Part shown: positions 33,280-41,555 of the stretch, piece by piece
Layout of the letters: every line of letters starts with the position of its first letter
Numbering within the stretch: position 1 is the stretch's first letter
Source: an uncultured Prevotella sp.
GTDB taxonomy: Bacteria > Bacteroidota > Bacteroidia > Bacteroidales > Bacteroidaceae
NCBI GenBank assembly: GCA_905373605.1
Contig: CAJPTO010000001.1
Span: 1 to 43,672, forward strand
DNA: 43,672 bases
Reading direction: 5' to 3'
Position numbers and translations under genes: made by a program
The notes under the pieces: model-generated
The model's input: only the letters and a program-made list of their open reading frames with translations
The model's database searches: none
What the model was told of the DNA's origin: nothing

Positions 33280-33744
33280 TTAATACAACGTGTCGGTGAG
33301 CAGTTGCGCCACTTGCTCGAGAAAACGCTTGTCAATGTCGTCGAAAGCGACGAGTTGGCGGCTGTCGATGTCGAGAACGGCGATGGGTTTGCCGGCTTTT
33401 GTGAACACTGGCACAACGATTTCTGAGCGCGACAACGCGCTGCAAGCGATGTGTCCAGGGAACTTTTCAACATCTTGCACCACCAATGTGCGCTGCTCTT
33501 TGAACGCTGTGCCGCACACACCCTTGCCTATGGCGATGGCATAGCAGGCAGGTGGCCCTTGAAAAGGACCTAGGCGCAAAAGACCATCGGCGGAAAGGCG
33601 GTAGAAACCCGTCCAAAAGAACGTGTCGAAAGCTTGGTGCAGGGCGGCGGCCACGTTGGCCAATACGCTGGTTTCGTGGGTTTCGCCCTCCACAAGTGCT
33701 GCTATCTGCGGCAACAGGGCGGTGTAAGTGGTTTCCTTGTTCAT
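33280..33744 (-). CDS. msrC: Free methionine-(R)-sulfoxide reductase (GAF domain)
   Basis: A 154-residue single-GAF protein. The three cysteines of the fRMsr family are present at 67, 77 and 101 (PPACYAI, GKGVCGTA, HIACS), with the same spacing (10 and 24) as Cys84, Cys94 and Cys118 of the Escherichia coli enzyme. The reaction reduces free L-methionine (R)-S-oxide to methionine with thioredoxin-type electron supply, in the cytoplasm. Other family marks are 'FFWTGFYRL', 'LGPFQGPPACYAI', and 'SRSEIVVPVF' with 'VLDIDS'. It overlaps the ksgA stop by 4 bases and is translationally coupled to it. The symbol is given by family analogy. Confidence 0.93.
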   Translation of the reverse strand: MNKETTYTALLPQIAALVEGETHETSVLANVAAALHQAFDTFFWTGFYRLSADGLLRLGPFQGPPACYAIAIGKGVCGTAFKEQRTLVVQDVEKFPGHIACSALSRSEIVVPVFTKAGKPIAVLDIDSRQLVAFDDIDKRFLEQVAQLLTDTLY

Positions 33745-34544
33745 GGCTTATGGGTGTTCATTTCTTGTGCAACCATGTTGGTTAGCTGCACAAATTCGGC
33801 TACGGATAGCTGTTCTGGGCGGCGTGTAAACATGTCTTGGGCATAAAATTCGGGCGAAGCGGGCGAGCCGGCAAACAGCTGTCGGAGACTTACGCGAAGC
33901 ATTTTGCGCCGCTGGTTGAACACAGTCTTCACCACACGCTTAAAAAGAACCTCGTCGCAACCAAGGTCTTCCGTGGCGTTTCGCGTCATGCGGATAACCG
34001 CGCTCTTCACTTTGGGTGGCGGATTAAACACGGTTTCGTCTACGGTGAAGAGATATTCCACATCATACCACGCTTGTATGAGCACCGAAAGAATGCCATA
34101 GGCCTTCGTTCCAGGCTGCGAAGCGATGCGCAAGGCCACTTCGCGCTGTATCATCCCCGTGCAGCAGGGTATGAGTTGGCGGTTGTCGAGCATCTTAAAG
34201 AATATCTGTGACGAGATATCGTAGGGGTAATTGCCCGTAAGCACAAAGGGTTGGCCAGAGAAAGCGTCGTTGAGGTCCATGCGGAGGAAGTCTTCGCCCA
34301 ACACGTTATCGGCCAAAAGGGGGAAGTGTTGGTGCAGATAAGCCACCGATTCTGTGTCTATCTCCACCACGCGTAGCGGTCTTTGCTTGGTTGCGAGGTA
34401 TTGGGTAAGCACGCCCATGCCAGGTCCTACCTCGAGGATGGGCAGCTCTGGGCATGCGTCTACGGTGTCGGCAATGCGTTGTGCAATGCCTAAGTCGGTC
34501 AAAAAGTGCTGACCAAGGTGCTTTTTGGGTCGTACAAGCTTCAT
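33741..34544 (-). CDS. rsmA: 16S rRNA dimethyladenosine transferase KsgA/RsmA
   Basis: A 267-residue methyltransferase that dimethylates the two adjacent adenines in the 3'-terminal hairpin of 16S rRNA, a late step and checkpoint of small-subunit assembly. It has the N-terminal 'PKKHLGQHFL' signature, SAM motif I 'ILEVGPGMGVLT' (36-47), the acidic ribose-binding 'VVEIDTES', and motif IV GNYPY (104-108, the N-x-P-Y/F catalytic loop). The C-terminal domain has 'VFNPPPKVKSAVIRM' and 'FNQRRKMLRVSLR'. The length is normal. It is followed by msrC with a 4-base overlap. A -7 element (34567-34574) lies just upstream. Confidence 0.97.
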   Translation of the reverse strand: MKLVRPKKHLGQHFLTDLGIAQRIADTVDACPELPILEVGPGMGVLTQYLATKQRPLRVVEIDTESVAYLHQHFPLLADNVLGEDFLRMDLNDAFSGQPFVLTGNYPYDISSQIFFKMLDNRQLIPCCTGMIQREVALRIASQPGTKAYGILSVLIQAWYDVEYLFTVDETVFNPPPKVKSAVIRMTRNATEDLGCDEVLFKRVVKTVFNQRRKMLRVSLRQLFAGSPASPEFYAQDMFTRRPEQLSVAEFVQLTNMVAQEMNTHKP

Positions 34545-34566
34545 CGTAAATGTGTTGTTACGTTTG

Positions 34567-34574
34567 CAAAGGTA
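34567..34574 (-). promoter_or_regulatory. -7 element upstream of rsmA
   Basis: TACCTTTG on the minus strand matches TAnnTTTG, about 22 bases before the start codon. No TTTG is found at the -33 distance, so it is a partial match. Confidence 0.45.
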
Positions 34575-34701
34575 GCAAAATATGGGGGATTAGTCGGCGT
34601 TTTGGGGCGATTGTTTGGGTGGTGGATGTGATTAATGCGCATGAACGGTGATACGAGTTGATTTTATGGATGTTTTTGGGGCTAATTTATTTGGCGTTTC
34701 G

Positions 34702-34732
34702 TTTGTGGCGGTGTGGATTTTTTTTACCTTTG
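34702..34732 (+). promoter_or_regulatory. Predicted promoter of the plus-strand lipoprotein gene
   Basis: A perfect match: TTTG (34702-34705), a 19-nt spacer and TACCTTTG (34725-34732). Transcription should start near 34739, which rules out the upstream in-frame start at 34713 and supports the ATG at 34785. Confidence 0.88.
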
Positions 34733-34784
34733 CAAGGTAATTAATCAAAATCTGCCTTTTCGGAAGGCACTAATCAACAAGTCT

Positions 34785-35573
34785 ATGAACAAATTATTTA
34801 AGCCCCTTTTAGTGCTGTTGCTGTTACCGTTTGTAGCAGCCTGTACTTCAACTACCGAAGAAGAGCCGATGCAACCTTTCCATTTGGCGAGCGATTATGG
34901 CGAGGTGATGTTGGGAGAGAACTATTTTCAGGATGTTGCGAATGGTAGCGGACGGCTGAAAGTGAGTTATCCCGACACAGTAAAAAACTATGCCAAGGTA
35001 GAGTATTACAAGGAAACGGATGAGTGGCACAATTTAGGCTATCTTAAAATTCATGCCTTGAAGATAGGCGAAATAGGTTTGACGCTTACAGATAGCGTAA
35101 CAAACGAAGTGCAGAAACTGAAAATAAAGATACGGCCTACATACGTTTGCTTGGAGGTTAGCGAGAGCAAGGATCCCGTTTGGTTTAAAGGTATGGGCGT
35201 TGTTGGCCTTTTCTTGGTTCAAAACGCAGAGCGTTCGTTTTATCTTTGCCAATATAGTCCGATACGTCGTCGCTTTGTCAGCAAAGCCGTTAGTTCGGGA
35301 ACGTACACTATCGTTGAAGAAAATGGCGTGCCCGCGGCTATCCGTTTGGAAAGTAAGGACAAGAATTTCGAACGCTATTTCATTCTAACGAAAGAGAATA
35401 AACAAGCGACATTAGATGCTCTGGACAAGCTAAGAAAACAGGATATAGGGCCAAATGACGACAAAATAGAATTGCCTTTAATCCTTGAAGAAAGGGACAT
35501 GAAGACGCGCGTTATGGCTGGTTTTTATTATAAGCAGCAGGGTTTGAACTTGCCAAACAAGCTGATGGATTAG
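34785..35573 (+). CDS. Hypothetical lipoprotein
   Basis: A 262-residue lipoprotein (lipobox FVAAC, Cys20, then TSTTEEEPMQP). The frame is open from 34713, but the promoter and signal peptide place the start at 34785. The mature protein opens with a beta-rich stretch resembling an Ig-like repeat ('GEIGLTLTDSVTNEVQKLKIKIRP'), then a domain with 'GVVGLFLVQNAERSFYLCQYSPIRRRFV', and a charged helical C-terminus. I do not recognise the family. It is a single-gene unit on the plus strand with its own promoter and a hairpin after the stop codon. It probably sits in the outer membrane or periplasm. Confidence 0.82.
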   Translation: MNKLFKPLLVLLLLPFVAACTSTTEEEPMQPFHLASDYGEVMLGENYFQDVANGSGRLKVSYPDTVKNYAKVEYYKETDEWHNLGYLKIHALKIGEIGLTLTDSVTNEVQKLKIKIRPTYVCLEVSESKDPVWFKGMGVVGLFLVQNAERSFYLCQYSPIRRRFVSKAVSSGTYTIVEENGVPAAIRLESKDKNFERYFILTKENKQATLDALDKLRKQDIGPNDDKIELPLILEERDMKTRVMAGFYYKQQGLNLPNKLMD

Positions 35574-35606
35574 AAATCGGCTGAACGGACAACGGCTTTA
35601 TACGCG

Positions 35607-35640
35607 GAGGGCGGACTTTTTTCACAGGAAGTTCGCCCTC
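35607..35640 (+). terminator. Hairpin after the plus-strand lipoprotein gene
   Basis: GAGGGCGGAC pairs with GTTCGCCCTC (10 bp with one G-T pair) around a 14-nt loop, 34 bases after the stop codon. No strong T-run follows directly, so termination efficiency is uncertain. Confidence 0.55.
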
Positions 35641-35838
35641 GGTGTTGTATATTGTTTGCCTTTACGGCCGTTATCTCGAAAAAAAGTGTTTACTTTGTAG
35701 GTTGTAAGAATGAAGTTTGGCCGCGACAGGATGACCGAAGACAAGGCGCAAGAGTGGTTCTCGCCCCGTGGGTGGGTGCAAATGTGCCTCTGATGGCCAA
35801 GCAAACGTATTTAGTAACATTCAAAAATCCACAACTTT

Positions 35839-36837
35839 ATGGTTAAAGTAGCATTCTTCGATACCAAGTCGTACGATGAAACTTCGTTCAACAAGACCAA
35901 CGCCGACTATGGTTTCGACATTCATTATTATCAAGAGCATCTCAATCTTAAAACCGTTCCGTTGGCCAAAGGGGCCGATGTGGTGTGCATTTTCGTTAAC
36001 GCCGAGTGCAATGCAGCCGTTATCGACGAGTTGGAGAAGTATGGCGTGAAGCTCATCGCACTGCGTTGTGCGGGCTTCAACAACGTTGATTTGAAGGCGG
36101 CAAAGGGCCGGATAAAGGTGGTGCGTGTGCCTGCTTACTCGCCACATGCCGTTGCCGAGTATGCCGTTTCACTGATGTTGGCCTTGAATCGCAAGATTTT
36201 CCGCGCCGTTAACCGCACACGCGAAGGCAATTTTGCGCTTAAGGGCTTGATGGGTTTCGACATGCATGGCAAGACGGCAGGCATCGTGGGCATGGGTCGC
36301 ATTGCAAAAGAACTGATAAAGATATTGCATGGCTTCGGTATGCGTGTGATGGCATACGACCTTTACCCCGACCAAGACTTTGCCAAGCAATATGATGTGC
36401 AGCTGGTTTCGCTGGATGAGCTGTATGCACAGAGCGACATCATCTCGCTGCATTGCCCGCTTACGCCCGAAACTACGTTTCTTATCAATGCCCAAAGCAT
36501 TGCGAAGATGAAGCGGGGCGTGATGATTATCAACACGGGGCGTGGAAAACTTATCCATACCGAGGACCTTATCGAGGGCTTGCGCACAAAACAGGTGGGT
36601 TCGGCTGGGCTGGATGTATATGAAGAAGAGAAGAATTACTTCTACGAAGACCGCAGCGACAAGATTATCGACGATGATGTTCTTGCCCGTTTGCTGATGA
36701 TGCCCAACGTCGTGCTTACCTCGCACCAGGCTTTTTTCACGGCCGAGGCCATGCACAACATTGCCCTTACCACGCTGGAAAGCATTAAGGAGTTCAGCGA
36801 AGGTAAGGCGTTGACAAACGAAGTGATGGAGATGTAG
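35839..36837 (+). CDS. ldhA: D-lactate dehydrogenase (2-hydroxyacid dehydrogenase)
   Basis: A 332-residue NAD-dependent D-2-hydroxyacid dehydrogenase that interconverts pyruvate and D-lactate with NADH, a cytoplasmic fermentation step. The Rossmann motif is GMGRIA (151-156). Catalytic residues are in the family's exact places: Arg235 (INTGRG), Glu264 (GLDVYEEE) and His296 (LTSHQAFFT). The 'YEEEKNYFYEDRS' stretch is typical of the D-LDH branch rather than of general 2-hydroxyacid dehydrogenases. Length is normal. It is a single-gene unit on the plus strand; a weak -7-like TTACTTTG lies near 35690 without a matching -33. An array of 8-bp repeats begins only 5 bases after the stop codon. Confidence 0.95.
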   Translation: MVKVAFFDTKSYDETSFNKTNADYGFDIHYYQEHLNLKTVPLAKGADVVCIFVNAECNAAVIDELEKYGVKLIALRCAGFNNVDLKAAKGRIKVVRVPAYSPHAVAEYAVSLMLALNRKIFRAVNRTREGNFALKGLMGFDMHGKTAGIVGMGRIAKELIKILHGFGMRVMAYDLYPDQDFAKQYDVQLVSLDELYAQSDIISLHCPLTPETTFLINAQSIAKMKRGVMIINTGRGKLIHTEDLIEGLRTKQVGSAGLDVYEEEKNYFYEDRSDKIIDDDVLARLLMMPNVVLTSHQAFFTAEAMHNIALTTLESIKEFSEGKALTNEVMEM

Positions 36838-36842
36838 GTTTT

Positions 36843-36914
36843 TGAGGTTGTGAGTTTGTGAGTTCATGAGTTTTTAGTTTGTGAGTTTGTGGCTCTGAGT
36901 TCGTGAGTTTTGAG
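36843..36914. repeat. 8-bp repeat array, AGTT orientation, just after ldhA
   Basis: TGAGTTTG, TGAGTTCA, TGAGTTTT, TGAGTTCG and related octamers recur mostly in 8-bp phase with one or two slips. It is the same family as at 14337-14492, in AGTT orientation, and starts within the 3' flank of ldhA. Confidence 0.7.
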
Positions 36915-37066
36915 GCTTTCCCTGCTCTTGAACTTATGATTTCCTAAACTTTTAAGTTCGTTGGCGTCTTTTCTTTTGCGGTCTTGGCCGCTTAAGTTTG
37001 TGGCATAATGGCAGAGATTTAAGCACTCTTGAATGGATTGAAGACGGAAACACCAATGAAATGAAC

Positions 37067-37106
37067 AACTCATAATCGCACGAACTTATCAACATATCAA
37101 CTCGTA
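37067..37106. repeat. 8-bp repeat array, AACT orientation, downstream of ldhA
   Basis: Five octamers in exact phase: AACTCATA, ATCGCACG, AACTTATC, AACATATC, AACTCGTA. Orientation is opposite to the array at 36843-36914, so the pair forms an imperfect inverted repeat about 150 bases apart. With the small-RNA unit and the -7 region beyond it, this accounts for the structure seen in the 595-bp gap 36838-37432; no protein gene was seen there. Confidence 0.65.
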
Positions 37107-37123
37107 AGCATACTGTTTAGGCT

Positions 37124-37159
37124 AAAAAAGAGAGGGGTTGCCATGTAGGCAACCCCTCT
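37124..37159 (-). terminator. Strong intrinsic terminator
   Basis: A 12-bp perfect stem (AGAGGGGTTGCC / GGCAACCCCTCT) with a 5-nt loop is followed on the minus strand by CTTTTTT. Read on the plus strand it is followed by TTTCAG, so it may also stop ldhA read-through weakly. Confidence 0.88.
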
Positions 37160-37216
37160 TTCAGTCCCTTTTATAGTGCAGTATGAAAGCCTATAGCTAT
37201 CAAGTGCACTTTGTTA
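37124..37216 (-). ncRNA. Predicted small RNA of about 93 nt
   Basis: A minus-strand promoter (37223-37253) is followed only about 60 bases later by the strong terminator, leaving no room for a protein. The predicted transcript has two stem-loops: a 5' one closed by AGTGCA/TGCACT (from 37205-37210 and 37175-37180) with a 24-nt loop containing ATAGCTAT, and the 3' terminator stem. The single-stranded loop could be a target-pairing region. It does not resemble 6S, tmRNA, SRP or RNase P RNA. No known family was recognised. Confidence 0.65.
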
Positions 37217-37222
37217 CTAGTG

Positions 37223-37253
37223 CAAAGGTAGTGATTTTTTTATTTTCTTGCAA
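37223..37253 (-). promoter_or_regulatory. Predicted promoter of the small RNA
   Basis: TTG (37251-37253), a 20-nt spacer and TACCTTTG (37223-37230) on the minus strand, the same form as the uptake-operon promoter. Transcription should start near 37216. Confidence 0.72.
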
Positions 37254-37432
37254 GCATTATGTAAACCAAGTTCAGCGAATGGATAACAATGAACTGAAGC
37301 CTGCTTAGGATTGTGTCTATATGTTTCGTGAAATACAACCTAATTATCGTATTATGTCGGATGTTCAATTACTGATTTTAGAATCAAAACTCACGTAAAT
37401 AAGATTTATTAAGAAACTAACCACAATAGAAG

Positions 37433-38419
37433 CTAGTCAATTAAAGATAGTCCTCTCATCACATTTCCGAAGAATTTTATTGCAAGTTTGCGTGGTTCTT
37501 CTAATCTGTCGTATAGATCTTTTGAAAGAGGGTTTATCTTCATGTAGTCTAAAATGAAGATACTCATAAAAGAAAGCACGCATCTTGTTACAAATATTGC
37601 ATTGACAACGTCTTCACGATCGCCATCTTCCTCGAACGCATCGCGAAACTGGATTAATGATAAATATGATGGATGGCCATGAAGACTAAATTGTGAATAT
37701 ATTGCATCAAAGACACCTTCTTTAACGTTAAGTAATGTATGTGCCTGGTTGTATTGTATTGGTTCCATTGTGTTATCCTCTTTAAAGGTATAACGAAATT
37801 TTCTACCAAAGGCATTATCAATTAGTTGTTTTGTTTCTTTGTTCAGCGTTTTGTATAATCCCGTTTCTTCAATTGCTCTCTTACACTCGTCAACAGCTTG
37901 TTCTTCTTCCTTTATTCTTTCCGGATTTTCTTTACGAAATCCTTCATCGCTGTTTCTTAATCTTTCCTGTAAAGAATGGGCAATGAAGAGATTATGAATG
38001 ATTGTCTGTTGGTCTAGGCTCTTAGGAATAACAAATATAAGCTCAAAAGCGATAAGTGATTCGTATATTCGTCTAGCTACAGTAAAAAGAGTGGGGAAAT
38101 CCATAATTATATTTAAGCGGCAGAATTCGGTCGAATAGCTGATGCCATCAAGCAATAGCGAAAAACTACAGCCTTTACTGAACATTGTTTGAAGCCAAAT
38201 ATTCCTGTCATCCTCGTACTCAGATGTTGCAATATAGTTTGAAGGCCAATCAATTGCATTGAAATAGAAGTCAAGCATCACTTTCATATATTGCTTACAT
38301 TCATCTATATTTTCCAACTGAGCTAATTTATAAACATCTTCTTTAGATACTATTTGTTTATGTATCGTTGTTTCAATGGGCTTGTTTAAATCTTTAAATT
38401 GCCTTTCGTCTAATGTCAT
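37433..38419 (-). CDS. AT-rich hypothetical protein, probably accessory
   Basis: A 328-residue soluble, mainly helical protein with no signal peptide. A charged helical segment (about 155-190, 'EGFRKENPERIKEEEQAVDECKRAIEE') is followed by 'YSQFSLHGHPSYLSLIQFRDAFEEDGDRED' (about 243-272) and a hydrophobic C-terminal helix pair. The histidine-containing 'S-x-H-x-H-P-S' pattern recalls DUF5677-like proteins, but I would not insist on it. The DNA is clearly more AT-rich than the gldH-ricT-holB genes that follow, suggesting acquisition or weak selection. It lies 23 bases after the gldH stop, so it could be transcribed from the gldH operon. Confidence 0.7.
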   Translation of the reverse strand: MTLDERQFKDLNKPIETTIHKQIVSKEDVYKLAQLENIDECKQYMKVMLDFYFNAIDWPSNYIATSEYEDDRNIWLQTMFSKGCSFSLLLDGISYSTEFCRLNIIMDFPTLFTVARRIYESLIAFELIFVIPKSLDQQTIIHNLFIAHSLQERLRNSDEGFRKENPERIKEEEQAVDECKRAIEETGLYKTLNKETKQLIDNAFGRKFRYTFKEDNTMEPIQYNQAHTLLNVKEGVFDAIYSQFSLHGHPSYLSLIQFRDAFEEDGDREDVVNAIFVTRCVLSFMSIFILDYMKINPLSKDLYDRLEEPRKLAIKFFGNVMRGLSLID

Positions 38420-38442
38420 ACCTGTGTAATAGATTTTGATAT

Positions 38443-38934
38443 TTATTTATATAGCGCGCCATGCAGATAGCTAACGCGGCTGATGTGCAGGCCAACATCG
38501 GATATTCCGGGCAGCATGTCGCGCTTCATGTCGTGGTAAATGCTCACCACAAGGCTGTCGCCCTCGCGCAAATCGGGCTTGGCGATGGGGTAACTGTACT
38601 GATAATAGCTAATGCCGCGCGAAAGTCGCGTGCCATCAGCCTTGCTGAACGTGCAGTTGATGGTGTCGGTAAGCTCCTTGTTTCCTGGCACAATGCGCTG
38701 CTTAACGATGAGCGTGGCAGCCGTAAAAGGGTATGCGCCGTTGATGCGCACATCCAGTTGCTGGGCGAAAACGCCGCCCTGATGAAGCCTAGGAACATAA
38801 AACTTCAGGGTGTCGTTCTTCTCCCAGCCGCTCACCGAGGTGTGGTTGTAGCGGTGGTAGACGGTATTCATCGTGCATGCGCTGAAAATGGCGGCAGCGA
38901 TGGCCGCCAATGCGCCTTTCACTAAACGCTTCAT
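38443..38934 (-). CDS. gldH: Gliding motility / T9SS lipoprotein GldH
   Basis: A 163-residue lipoprotein (lipobox IFSAC, Cys20). The mature start 'TMNTVYHRYNHTSVSGWEKNDTLKFYVP' and the following Ig-like beta pattern ('LDVRINGAYPFTAATLIVKQ') match GldH, one of the Gld lipoproteins needed for gliding and type IX secretion in Bacteroidetes; in non-gliding Bacteroidales it is taken to support T9SS. The T9SS-sorted mini-protein at 32057-32482 is consistent with a working system elsewhere in the genome. It starts 6 bases after the ricT stop, so the two are co-transcribed, a neighbour pair commonly kept in Bacteroidales. Confidence 0.88.
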   Translation of the reverse strand: MKRLVKGALAAIAAAIFSACTMNTVYHRYNHTSVSGWEKNDTLKFYVPRLHQGGVFAQQLDVRINGAYPFTAATLIVKQRIVPGNKELTDTINCTFSKADGTRLSRGISYYQYSYPIAKPDLREGDSLVVSIYHDMKRDMLPGISDVGLHISRVSYLHGALYK

Positions 38935-38940
38935 GGGTTG

Positions 38941-40266
38941 CTATTCTTTTCTTTGCTGTTGGGCATTGGCCGCTGGCGCGCCCTGCCGGCGTGGGTTTTC
39001 GCGGCGGTTTCGGTTGCCGTTGTTGTCTTGCCTGCCCTCCTGAGTCCTGTTTTGTTGTGGCCGTTGTCGGCGTTTGTCGGCTTGTTGCTCGCGTTGTCGG
39101 GGCTGTTCGCGGCGTTGTGGTGCGGTGTTCTGCGGTGCGTTGTCGCGTTTGTCGGGCTTAGGTTTGCCGTTGGGTTGGCGTTTTGGGCGTTTCGACTTGT
39201 CGAAACGGCTCAAGTCGGCGTTGGCCAACAAGTCGATGGGCTTCTCAGGTTGGCGTTTATGGCGTTCCTCAACCAGCGACTCGGGGTTCTCGCCGCGTCG
39301 GTTCATCTCGATGATAGCCCTTGCGCGTTCGGCCGAAATGGTTTCCAGGTTCACGGCGAGGTTCTTATCGGTGGAGTAGGTTACGGTGCCAGCCAGTATG
39401 TCGCTTTTGAAAACAAAGTATTCGGCATCGCTCGTGTGCAGCGAAACCTCTTTGCTGGGCATGCGTTTTGCCGCTTCCACGTAGTTGTCTACCTCGTAAT
39501 TGAGGCAACATTTCAGCTTTCCGCACATGCCCGCAAGCTTTTGTGGGTTTAGCGAGATGTCTTGAAAGCGGGCGGCATTGGTGTTAACCGACACGAAATT
39601 CTTATTCCATGTGGCGCAACAAAGCTCTCGCCCACAGGGGCCGGTGCCGCCAATGCGCCCCGCTTCTTGGCGTGCGCCAATCTGTTTCATCTCTATTCGC
39701 ACGTGGAACGTGTCTGCCAGCACCTTGATGAGCTGTCGGAAGTCCACCCTTTCGTCGGCAATGTAGTAGAAAATGGCCTTGTTTCCGTCGCCTTGATACT
39801 CCACATCGCCTATTTTCATCTTCAATCCCAGGTCTTTTGCAATCTGTCGGCTTTGTATCATCGTGCCGTTTTCGCGGCTTTTTGCCTCTTCATATTTGTC
39901 GATGTCCACGGGTTTGGCCAGTCGGTAGATGCGTTTGATGTCGTCGGCCGACTTCAGGTTGGCCTTTTTTATTTGCAAGGCCACGAGCCTTCCCGTGAGT
40001 GTAACCGTGCCGATGTCGTGTCCGGGGCTTGCTTCCACGGCCACGATGTCGCCTGTTGTGAGCTGGAGGTTGTTCACGTTGTGGTAATATCCCTTGCGCG
40101 TGTTCTTGAATTGCACCTCCACGAGGTCGGTTTTGTCGGGGTCGTTAACAATGTCGGCCAGCCAATCGTAAGTATTTAGTTGGTGGTCCGAACGGCAACA
40201 GCCACCACAGCAAAGGCCGTGGTCGCAGCCAGTGGCCACCTTAAACTTCATATTTTTGTAATCCAT
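38941..40266 (-). CDS. ricT: PSP1-domain protein (RicT/YaaT-like)
   Basis: A 441-residue cytoplasmic protein. The PSP1 domain (about 30-290) carries the conserved cysteines expected for Fe-S binding in this family: Cys14, Cys19, Cys20, Cys23, Cys24 near the N-terminus, then CGRELCC (211-217) and CGKLKCC (248-254). In Bacillus subtilis the RicT homolog acts with RicA and RicF in RNA processing through RNase Y and in phosphorelay; its role in Bacteroidetes is not defined. The last 95 residues or so are a disordered, strongly basic tail full of Arg, Gln, Asn and Pro, which could bind RNA. It lies between holB and gldH on the same strand. Confidence 0.88.
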   Translation of the reverse strand: MDYKNMKFKVATGCDHGLCCGGCCRSDHQLNTYDWLADIVNDPDKTDLVEVQFKNTRKGYYHNVNNLQLTTGDIVAVEASPGHDIGTVTLTGRLVALQIKKANLKSADDIKRIYRLAKPVDIDKYEEAKSRENGTMIQSRQIAKDLGLKMKIGDVEYQGDGNKAIFYYIADERVDFRQLIKVLADTFHVRIEMKQIGARQEAGRIGGTGPCGRELCCATWNKNFVSVNTNAARFQDISLNPQKLAGMCGKLKCCLNYEVDNYVEAAKRMPSKEVSLHTSDAEYFVFKSDILAGTVTYSTDKNLAVNLETISAERARAIIEMNRRGENPESLVEERHKRQPEKPIDLLANADLSRFDKSKRPKRQPNGKPKPDKRDNAPQNTAPQRREQPRQREQQADKRRQRPQQNRTQEGRQDNNGNRNRRENPRRQGAPAANAQQQRKE

Positions 40267-40415
40267 TTGTTCTTTTTGTTTATATGTTGACGGCAGGATG
40301 TTTGCCCGCGCTGGGCGAAACGTTGCCGGAGGATGCTGTATGCTTGTAGGCTTGCACGGCTTTTAGCCCGGAAGGCAGGCGGAGAAGCGTTGCAAGCCAC
40401 CGTGCTGAAGCCTTT

Positions 40416-41555
40416 TTATGCCTTTTTGATGTAGAGAATCATGTTGATGGCATAGTCGAAGAACACCACTTTGGCGTTGGCGTTCTGGGAGATGTCGCGG
40501 ATGCAGCGGTCGATGAGTTCTGAAATCTCGATGATGTTCTGTTCGTTTACGAAGCGTGCGAAGTTCTTGGCGAAGGCCTCTTCTTCGCGCGACATGTACA
40601 CAAGGTCGGCAATTCCGAAGTTGAACATGAAGTTTTCGCGCATCAGCCGTGCGAAGTAGGCCAGCATGCGCTTTTGTTTCTCGCGCCCGTAAGCGGCCAC
40701 GGCATCGCTCCAACGGCGCAAGTCGCGGATGTTGCGTTGGTAAGCCAGCCGCATCAGCATGATGAACATGTCCAAGAACTGGCGGTTTTCGTTGTCAACG
40801 CTCAGTTCGGCCAGCGCGTTAGTCCAGCTTCCGTTGGCCAGTCGGGCCACTCTGCGCGCATCTTCTGCGGTAATGCTTCGCTTTTCAATGAGTGCGCGTT
40901 CGATGTCGGGCACGGCAATGGGGGGCAGGTCTATGCGTTGTGTGCGGCTCTTGATGGTTTCGAGCAGCAGTTGTGGCTCTTGGCACACCATGATGAAGAG
41001 CGTTTGTGTGGGCGGTTCTTCGAGCAGCTTGAGCAATTTGTTGGCGCATTCTTGGTTCATGCGTTCGGCCAACCACACCACAGCCACCTTATATCCCCCC
41101 TGGCTCGACTTCATTCCGAGCCTGCGCATCAGCAAGTCGCTTTCGCCCACGCCCATCTGTGCCTGTTGGTTGGCGGCATCCATCTGGTCGAGCCAAAGGT
41201 CCATAGTGGGATAAAGCGTCTTTTGCAACATCTCTCGCCACTGTGGGGCGAAGTCTTCGCTGTTCATCTTGTGTTCGGCAGACGTTCCTGCGGGCCTTAT
41301 CACGGGGTAAGCGAAGTGCAAGTCGGGATGTTCGAAGCGGCGCATCATGGCACAAGCGGCACATTCACCGCACGGAGCGTCGCCCTGGGCGTGGTGTTCG
41401 CACAGCAGATACGAGGCAAGAGCCAGCCCCGTGGCCAACTTTCCGCTTCCGGCAGGGCCGCAAAGCATCAGCGCATGGGGTAAACGGTTGGTGTGCACCA
41501 TGCTTATCAGTCGGCGTTTAACCTCGTCTTGACCTATTACATCGTTCCAGTTCAT
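40416..41555 (-). CDS. holB: DNA polymerase III delta' subunit
   Basis: A 379-residue clamp-loader subunit. The AAA+ part has 'WNDVIGQDEVKRRLISMV', a Walker A-like GPAGSGK (33-39), and zinc-binding cysteines 52, 62, 65 and 68 (...CGECAAC). It continues with 'KVAVVWLAERMNQECANKLLKLLEEPP' and 'KSRTQRIDLPP', the place of the SRC motif, where Thr stands instead of Cys. The C-terminal domain is helical. Delta' helps load the beta clamp on DNA. The gene start overlaps the metF stop by 4 bases, so the two are coupled; the 149-bp gap to ricT (40267-40415) shows no clear promoter. Confidence 0.93.
   Translation of the reverse strand: MNWNDVIGQDEVKRRLISMVHTNRLPHALMLCGPAGSGKLATGLALASYLLCEHHAQGDAPCGECAACAMMRRFEHPDLHFAYPVIRPAGTSAEHKMNSEDFAPQWREMLQKTLYPTMDLWLDQMDAANQQAQMGVGESDLLMRRLGMKSSQGGYKVAVVWLAERMNQECANKLLKLLEEPPTQTLFIMVCQEPQLLLETIKSRTQRIDLPPIAVPDIERALIEKRSITAEDARRVARLANGSWTNALAELSVDNENRQFLDMFIMLMRLAYQRNIRDLRRWSDAVAAYGREKQKRMLAYFARLMRENFMFNFGIADLVYMSREEEAFAKNFARFVNEQNIIEISELIDRCIRDISQNANAKVVFFDYAINMILYIKKA

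Noticed and set aside
40674..41483. Long plus-strand open frame opposite holB (269 codons)
   Set aside because: It lies inside the DNA polymerase III delta' gene on the other strand and shows no start signal or recognisable domain.
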